30,059 nt of DNA from Patescibacteria group bacterium (GTDB lineage Bacteria > Patescibacteriota > Minisyncoccia > Phycocordibacterales > UBA2100): NCBI GenBank assembly GCA_024654485.1, contig JANLHO010000006.1, positions 1 through 30,059 on the forward strand. Direction: 5' to 3'. The position numbers were made by a program, and so were the translations under genes. Each line of letters begins with the position of its first letter. Position 1 is the first letter of the stretch. Positions 25,734 through 30,059 of the stretch are shown here, one piece after another. The notes beneath the pieces were generated by a model. That model worked only from the letters and a program-made list of their open reading frames with translations. It did not search any database and was not told the DNA's origin.

Positions 25734-27929
25734 CTATTTTGCAACTTTCTCCGCCTCCTCCAGCTTCACCGACAAGACCTTGGATACGCCGTCGCCGCTC
25801 ATGGTGACACCGTATAGCTCGCCTGCGGCTGCCATGGTCGCCCTGTTGTGGGTGATGACTATAAGCTGACTCTTCTTTCCGAGCTCCCGTATCATGTCGG
25901 CATAGCGCTTGCTGTTGGCCTCGTCCAGTGCGGCGTCCGTCTCATCAAGTATCAAGAAAGGCGGGGGATTCACTTGGCTCATTGAGAAGATGAGCGCGAT
26001 TGAGGTCAGCGCGCGCTCCCCGCCGGATAGGACCTCCAGCCCGCGCACCTTCTTGCGCGGAAGCGATACCGAGATGGAAAGCCCCGCATACAATTCCTGC
26101 TCCTCCTCAATAAAATCCTCCTCGTCCATGTCGTCTTCGTCGTGTTTGACGCGCCGCGGACTTTCTATCTCCAGCTTGGCGCCGCCGCCTCCGAAAAGTC
26201 TTGTGAAAAAATCGCCGAGCGCCGCGTTGATGTGTTTGAGGCCGTCGCGGAAGCGTTCATCTATCGTACGCTCCAAATCGGCGATGATGTCCTTGAGCTT
26301 GTGCTCGGATGCCTCAAGGTCCGCGAGCTCCCTGTCCAAAAATTCGTCGCGCTCTTTGGTCTGCTTGAATTCCCGCACTATCGTATCGCCATCGCCTATC
26401 CCGGATTCCTCTATCTTTATCTTCAGGCGCTCTATCTCGCGTCGGCGCTTTTCCTGCGTGTTCCGGTCTTCCGAAAGCGCGCCTTGGGGTATCTCCGCGC
26501 GCTCCCACCCGTGCACCGCCTCGCCAACCAGCGCGATGCCCTCGCGCACTTCGTCTTCAAATCTCGTGCGCGCCTCTCTTATGCTTGCGCGCGCGTTCTG
26601 TACGCCGCTCAAAGCGCTCTGCGCCTCCCGTACGCCGGACTCAAGCGCGATGAGGTCGCGCTCGGCCGCGAATCCGGCTTCGCGCGCCTGCGAGAGCTCT
26701 TTGCGCAGGTTTTCCAGCTCACCGCTCAATAAATCCTCCTCTTCGCGTACCCGCTTCAGCGAGGCGTCAAGCGCCCTCACCTTCTGCTCGGATTCCTCAT
26801 GCGTCTCCGGAGCCGAGCCGGAAAGCCCTTCCACGAAAGCTCGTATCCTCTCGCGGAGATGTGCGAGCTTGTGTCGTATCACCTGCACATCCACTTCGCG
26901 CTCGGCTCCGGCGAGCTCCTCGCTCATCTCCCGCGCAAAAGTGCGCACATGCGGGATGGCGACAAGCTGCTCTGTGGTGACGGTATTGGCTTTTGCAGCG
27001 CCCTCAGCGCGACCCAGCTCACGCGCAAGTCGCTCGCTTTCGCGCCGAGCCTCGGCTAGCTTGGATTCCCGCTCTCCTATTTTGCCGTGAAGGTCCGAGA
27101 GTGCGCGCTCGCCGCCTACGCCGCGCTTGCCGCGTGCCTCGCGCACGCGCTCGCTCAGATGCTTTAGCTCCTTCTCCTCGGCTTGCGCCTCCTGTAGAAG
27201 ACGCGCATCCTCCTGCGCTATCCACGCGTGTTCGCGTGCGAGATAGTCGCTGAGCTTCACTGCGAGTTCTTCTTTCATCTCCCGCGCCTTTTCTATTTTC
27301 TCCACCTGCGAGCGAAGGAAGGTAAGGTGCGGCGCTATCTCGCGGCGGAGCGACTTCGTCTTCTCAATATTTCGCGCGGTCTCTTCCAGCTTGCGCTCGC
27401 TCTCGGCTTTTTTGTGCTGGTAGAGCTTCAGGCCTAGTGCGTCCTCCACCATCTCACGGCGCTCGCGCGGCGAAGCGTTGAGGATGCGATCGGCCTCGCC
27501 TTGCGAGATTATCTGGTAGCCGCTTCCGCCTATGTTGGCGCCGGCGAGCAGGCGTACGACATCCTTAAGCCGCACCTGCGTGCCGTTCAGGATGTATTCG
27601 TTCTGCCCGTCGCGATATACGACGCGCTCTATCACAACTTCCTTGAAATCTATGTCCAGAAGCCTCGTGGAATTATCAAAGACCACCCGTATGGACGCTC
27701 TATTCTGGCGCGAGAGCGAGGGCGAGCCGCCCCATATGAGGTCCTCGCCCCTTCTGGAGCGCATTGATTTCATTGACTGCTCTCCGAGTACGAAACGGAA
27801 GGCTTCGGCGACGTTTGATTTGCCGGAGCCGTTGGGCCCGACGATGCCGACTATTTTGCTGCCGAAAACAAACTCGGTCTTTTTGCCGAACGACTTGAAG
27901 CCCGAAAGCTCAATGGATTTCAGATACAT
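25734..27929 (-). CDS. smc: short SMC-like chromosome segregation ATPase without a clear hinge
   Basis: 731 residues against about 1,150-1,200 for ordinary bacterial SMC. The N-terminal head has IELSGFKSFGKKTEF, Walker A GPNGSGKS (31-38), YQIISQGEAD with the Q-loop Gln143, and NASPRERREMVEDALGL. Residues about 170-310 and 380-575 are heptad-rich coiled coil. The C-terminal head has the signature LSGGERALTS (634-643) and Walker B FLILDETDAALDE (658-670). The ~65 residues between the coils (312-378) do not resemble the ~150-residue SMC hinge, and no Cys is present, excluding a Rad50 zinc hook. It lies 11 bp after rnc, as in many genomes where rnc-smc are linked. It should dimerise by its heads and possibly by the short central segment. 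Confidence 0.9.
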   Translation of the reverse strand: MYLKSIELSGFKSFGKKTEFVFGSKIVGIVGPNGSGKSNVAEAFRFVLGEQSMKSMRSRRGEDLIWGGSPSLSRQNRASIRVVFDNSTRLLDIDFKEVVIERVVYRDGQNEYILNGTQVRLKDVVRLLAGANIGGSGYQIISQGEADRILNASPRERREMVEDALGLKLYQHKKAESERKLEETARNIEKTKSLRREIAPHLTFLRSQVEKIEKAREMKEELAVKLSDYLAREHAWIAQEDARLLQEAQAEEKELKHLSERVREARGKRGVGGERALSDLHGKIGERESKLAEARRESERLARELGRAEGAAKANTVTTEQLVAIPHVRTFAREMSEELAGAEREVDVQVIRHKLAHLRERIRAFVEGLSGSAPETHEESEQKVRALDASLKRVREEEDLLSGELENLRKELSQAREAGFAAERDLIALESGVREAQSALSGVQNARASIREARTRFEDEVREGIALVGEAVHGWERAEIPQGALSEDRNTQEKRRREIERLKIKIEESGIGDGDTIVREFKQTKERDEFLDRELADLEASEHKLKDIIADLERTIDERFRDGLKHINAALGDFFTRLFGGGGAKLEIESPRRVKHDEDDMDEEDFIEEEQELYAGLSISVSLPRKKVRGLEVLSGGERALTSIALIFSMSQVNPPPFLILDETDAALDEANSKRYADMIRELGKKSQLIVITHNRATMAAAGELYGVTMSGDGVSKVLSVKLEEAEKVAK

Positions 27930-27940
27930 TGGTTTTCATT

Positions 27941-28642
27941 CTACCAACCTTTTGCGGCGAGAGCTTTCTCGGCGGCTGCCTGCTCGGCTTCCTGCTTGGA
28001 ACGCCCTTCTCCTATCGCCACCTTCTCGTCGCCCAGAAATGCACCGACGACGAACTGTCGGGCGTGGTCGGGGCCGGACTGGTCCAGCATCTGGTAGGCG
28101 GGTGTCACACCGACTCTCTCCTGCGCAATCTCCTGTAATTTGCTTTTCGCGTCCTGCCACAGCCGCTTCTCCACCACCTCTTCCGCTTTGTGAAAAAGCT
28201 GCTTACCTATGAAATCCGCCGCGGCTTTGTATCCTCCGTCAAGGTATATCGCGCCTATCAGAGCCTCAAACGCATTGGCGAGGATGATGAGTCGCGCGCG
28301 CCCCGTGTCGCGCGCCTCGCCGCGCGAGAGCAAAAGAAAATCGTTCATGCCGAGCGCATCGGCCGCGTCGGAGATAGATTGTGTGTTGACGAGAGCGGCA
28401 CGGTACGCCGTGAGCTCCCCTTCGGCCCTGTCTGGATATTTGGCAAAAAGGAATTCCGTTACGACGAGCTCCAGCACGGCATCGCCGAGGAATTCCAGAC
28501 GCTCGTTGTGCTCACTCCGACGGCCGGCGGACGTTTTGCGGTTTTCGTTGAGGTACGAGCGGTGCGTGAATGCGGTCTCAAGAAAACGCCTGTCCTTGAA
28601 ATCGTATCCTATTCTTTCCTCAAAAATCTTGAAATCGGGCAT
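27941..28642 (-). CDS. rnc: ribonuclease III
   Basis: 233 residues. The catalytic domain has ERIGYDFKDRRFLETAFTHRSY, the signature ERLEFLGDAVLEL (about 47-59) with the metal-binding Glu and Asp, and ANAFEALIGAIYLDGG (second acidic cluster). A double-stranded RNA-binding domain at about 165-233 has AKSKLQEIAQERVGVTPAYQ and GEGRSKQEAEQAAAEKAL. It cuts double-stranded RNA during rRNA maturation and mRNA decay; the hairpins noted here are possible targets. The ATG follows a repeat-rich gap after nusB, with no Shine-Dalgarno site. Confidence 0.96.
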   Translation of the reverse strand: MPDFKIFEERIGYDFKDRRFLETAFTHRSYLNENRKTSAGRRSEHNERLEFLGDAVLELVVTEFLFAKYPDRAEGELTAYRAALVNTQSISDAADALGMNDFLLLSRGEARDTGRARLIILANAFEALIGAIYLDGGYKAAADFIGKQLFHKAEEVVEKRLWQDAKSKLQEIAQERVGVTPAYQMLDQSGPDHARQFVVGAFLGDEKVAIGEGRSKQEAEQAAAEKALAAKGW

Positions 28643-28649
28643 AATTAGT

Positions 28650-28684
28650 CAGTGAACAGTAAACAGAAAACAGTGAATAGTAAA
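28650..28684. repeat. tandem CAGTGAA(C/T)AGTAAA repeat in the nusB-rnc gap
   Basis: Two copies at 28650-28663 and 28671-28684, 21 bp apart, differing at one base. The reverse complement of the first resembles the CTGTAAACTGTTCACT at the trmD-khpA gap. Confidence 0.55.
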
Positions 28685-28697
28685 GGTGCCGCGTTGT

Positions 28698-29630
28698 TCA
28701 CCGGTCTCTGTTCTCCGGTTTCTTCGGAGCCTTTTTTGCAAGCTCGTTGATGGCGGGGACGATTATCTTCAGCGTGTCGTCGTAGAAATTGAGATCCCCC
28801 ACCGAGGCGAGCGGGAACCATTGCGCGTCGTCCAGCCCTCCGCTGGGGCCGAGCCGCAGCTCGGTGAAGCCGGATTCCGCCAGAAAGTACGTCACGCGCT
28901 TGCGCTTCTTGCCGCCGTCAATCTTGCTGTCGTTGGCGACGTACTCATTGACCCCAAGCTCCTGCACTATTTTTATATCCAGCCCCATTTCTTCTTTTAT
29001 CTCCCGTATGGCGCCCGTCTTCACGTCTTCATCCGGCTCCACTTTCCCCTTGGATATGGTCCAGTGACCGAAAATGTCGTGTACGAAAGCGAGATAGATG
29101 TCCCCTTCGGAGCGTGCGTAGACGACCGCGCCGGCCAGATGCTCCGTGGGCATTTTTGATGACTTGGTGTTTTGCTTGCGGGCGTTGCCCTCGGCTTTGC
29201 CCGGCTCTCCGAGCTCCACGTACACGGCCCCCAAGACGCCGTTGACGAAGCGCCCGGAAGAATTGGAGCCGAATGTCTTGGCGAGCTCTATGGCTTCATT
29301 TATCGCGACCTTTGCGGGCACTTGGGTTCGGTCGGCATATAGAAGCTCCGTTAGCCCCAGTCGCAGGATGTTGCGGTCTATCGCCGATATCCTATCAAGC
29401 GGCCACTCCGGCGCCGCTTTTTCTATTACCTTATCTATCTCCTGCTGTTTGCCGATGGCGGTCTTCAGGAGATCCTGCATGAAAGCGGAGTCGCTATCGC
29501 GCGCGCCGAATTCTTTTGCGTAATCCGATAGGCGTGAGAGGCACTCGTCTATGCTCATAGCTCCACCCCCCGAATCGCGTTCAAACAACACTTGTAATAC
29601 TACCGATCTTGCGAGGTGTCTATTTGCCAT
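28698..29630 (-). CDS. nusB: NusB antitermination factor fused to a Nudix hydrolase domain
   Basis: 310 residues in one open frame. Residues 1-138 are NusB: HLARSVVLQVLFERD, WPLDRISAIDRNILRLGLTELLY and VAINEAIELAKTFGSNSSGRFVNGVLG, all expected. A 20-residue linker follows. Residues about 160-305 are a Nudix domain: AGAVVYARSEGDIYLAFVHD, then a perfect box GKVEPDE, seven residues, REIKEEMGL, and GGLDDAQWFPL. NusB binds boxA RNA with S10 for rRNA antitermination; the Nudix half would hydrolyse a nucleotide or cap-like substrate. The frame is continuous and the join lies where NusB normally ends, so it is a true fusion and not a sequencing error. Confidence 0.93.
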   Translation of the reverse strand: MANRHLARSVVLQVLFERDSGGGAMSIDECLSRLSDYAKEFGARDSDSAFMQDLLKTAIGKQQEIDKVIEKAAPEWPLDRISAIDRNILRLGLTELLYADRTQVPAKVAINEAIELAKTFGSNSSGRFVNGVLGAVYVELGEPGKAEGNARKQNTKSSKMPTEHLAGAVVYARSEGDIYLAFVHDIFGHWTISKGKVEPDEDVKTGAIREIKEEMGLDIKIVQELGVNEYVANDSKIDGGKKRKRVTYFLAESGFTELRLGPSGGLDDAQWFPLASVGDLNFYDDTLKIIVPAINELAKKAPKKPENRDR

Positions 29631-29651
29631 AAGAACAAGCGAACACAGTAC

Positions 29652-29657
29652 AGTCTA
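29652..29657 (-). promoter_or_regulatory. possible -10 element before nusB
   Basis: Minus-strand TAGACT, 21 nt before the nusB ATG; weak, with no matching -35. Confidence 0.3.
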
Positions 29658-29705
29658 GCGCAAATGCGCGCCCTGCGGAAGCGCGCCGGAAAAACGGGTC
29701 GTGGA

Positions 29706-29984
29706 TTACGAGGACGAGGTCGCCTTCTCTTCTTTTGCGGATTCGGTCGCCTGGCCGCTCTCGCGCAGCTCCGTCTGACGGCGTTTGTTGCGACGCTCAT
29801 CGCGCTGCTTGCGGGCGACGATATCTATAACGATGCGGCCGCGGTATCGTCCGCATTCCGGACACGCGCGATGCGATGCGCGCGAGGCGCCGCACTCGCA
29901 TTTGGATGTGCGTACAGCGGATATAGCGTGATGACTCCGGCGCTTGGCGGTCTGCGATGTATTGCGGCGCATTCGTACTACCAT
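29706..29984 (-). CDS. rpmF: ribosomal protein L32 with an acidic C-terminal tail
   Basis: 92 residues from ATG 29984 (MVVRMRRNTSQTAKRRSHH). The L32 core includes TAKRRSHHAI, a zinc ribbon KCECGASRASHRACPECGR and YRGRIVIDI. The first Cys pair is CxC rather than the usual CxxC. After residue 58 comes a basic helix and then an acidic Ser/Glu tail (ESAKEEKATSSS). The start is chosen because TATAAT lies 9 nt upstream and the conserved R/K-rich start follows; the longer frame from 30050 would run through the promoter. It is probably the first gene of the long operon towards trmD. Confidence 0.92.
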   Translation of the reverse strand: MVVRMRRNTSQTAKRRSHHAISAVRTSKCECGASRASHRACPECGRYRGRIVIDIVARKQRDERRNKRRQTELRESGQATESAKEEKATSSS

Positions 29985-29993
29985 AATGACGGG

Positions 29994-30021
29994 ATTATAC
30001 GGACTTCGCGCCGAAAAGCAA
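29994..30021 (-). promoter_or_regulatory. promoter of the rpmF operon
   Basis: Minus strand TTGCTT (30016-30021), 16-bp spacer, consensus TATAAT (29994-29999), 9 nt before the rpmF ATG, predicting a leader of only about 2-3 nt. Confidence 0.6.
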
Positions 30022-30059
30022 CGTTTTGCAGAATGTCCTCCGATGAACATCCGACAGCC

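Overview
The window looks like a gene-dense chromosome segment from a Patescibacteria (Candidate Phyla Radiation) bacterium, probably of the Parcubacteria/Kaiserbacteria type. This is inferred from the compact gene set, the mostly GC-rich codon use, the truncated or fused versions of universal proteins (short ValS without a C-terminal arm, short SMC, NusB joined to a Nudix domain), the near absence of Shine-Dalgarno sites, and the small palindromic repeats placed inside conserved genes. TGA is used as a stop. No database search was possible.

Layout. 1-5111 is accessory: the start of an endonuclease/exonuclease/phosphatase-family protein, a membrane protein, tRNA-Ser(CGA), an ArsR-like regulator, tRNA-Glu(TTC), a Nudix hydrolase, an orphan AbrB/MazE-type DNA-binding protein with a striking operator, an alpha/beta-hydrolase-like protein, an anchored surface protein, and tsaC. 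5217-11516 holds tRNA-Val(GAC), a class IV aminotransferase, tsaD, a shikimate-kinase-like P-loop protein, valS, a PrsW-family membrane protease and hsp20. 11609-13480 holds a two-TM unknown, a PD-(D/E)XK nuclease and a fossil sigma-70 C-terminus. 13494-16662 is dnaG-rpoD, and 16848-23780 is rpoB-rpoC. 24030-29984 is a probable long operon rpmF-nusB/Nudix-rnc-smc-rpsP-khpA-trmD. All of the last three blocks are on the minus strand.

How the genes work together. The core part is information processing: RNA polymerase beta and beta', the housekeeping sigma factor, primase, ribosomal proteins L32 and S16, RNase III, the NusB antitermination factor, tRNA modification (TsaC and TsaD make t6A; TrmD makes m1G37), ValRS and chromosome organisation (SMC). 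No stretch longer than 300 bases lacks a gene. The longest gaps are the rpoB leader (23781-24029) and the rpoC-dnaG gap (16663-16847).

Most notable. (1) A second copy of the sigma-70 C-terminal codons lies about 30 bp downstream of rpoD. It is almost identical in protein but different at most synonymous sites, and it abuts a palindromic repeat. (2) At least nine genes have a -10 hexamer 6-8 nt before ATG and no Shine-Dalgarno site, which predicts widespread leaderless or near-leaderless transcription. (3) An orphan AbrB-like gene sits behind a perfect 36-bp palindrome made of three CTCTAGAG units on a 12-bp period. (4) In-frame palindromic inserts occur in tsaC, tsaD, valS, dnaG (two) and trmD. 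(5) The SMC has no recognisable hinge, and NusB is fused to a Nudix domain.
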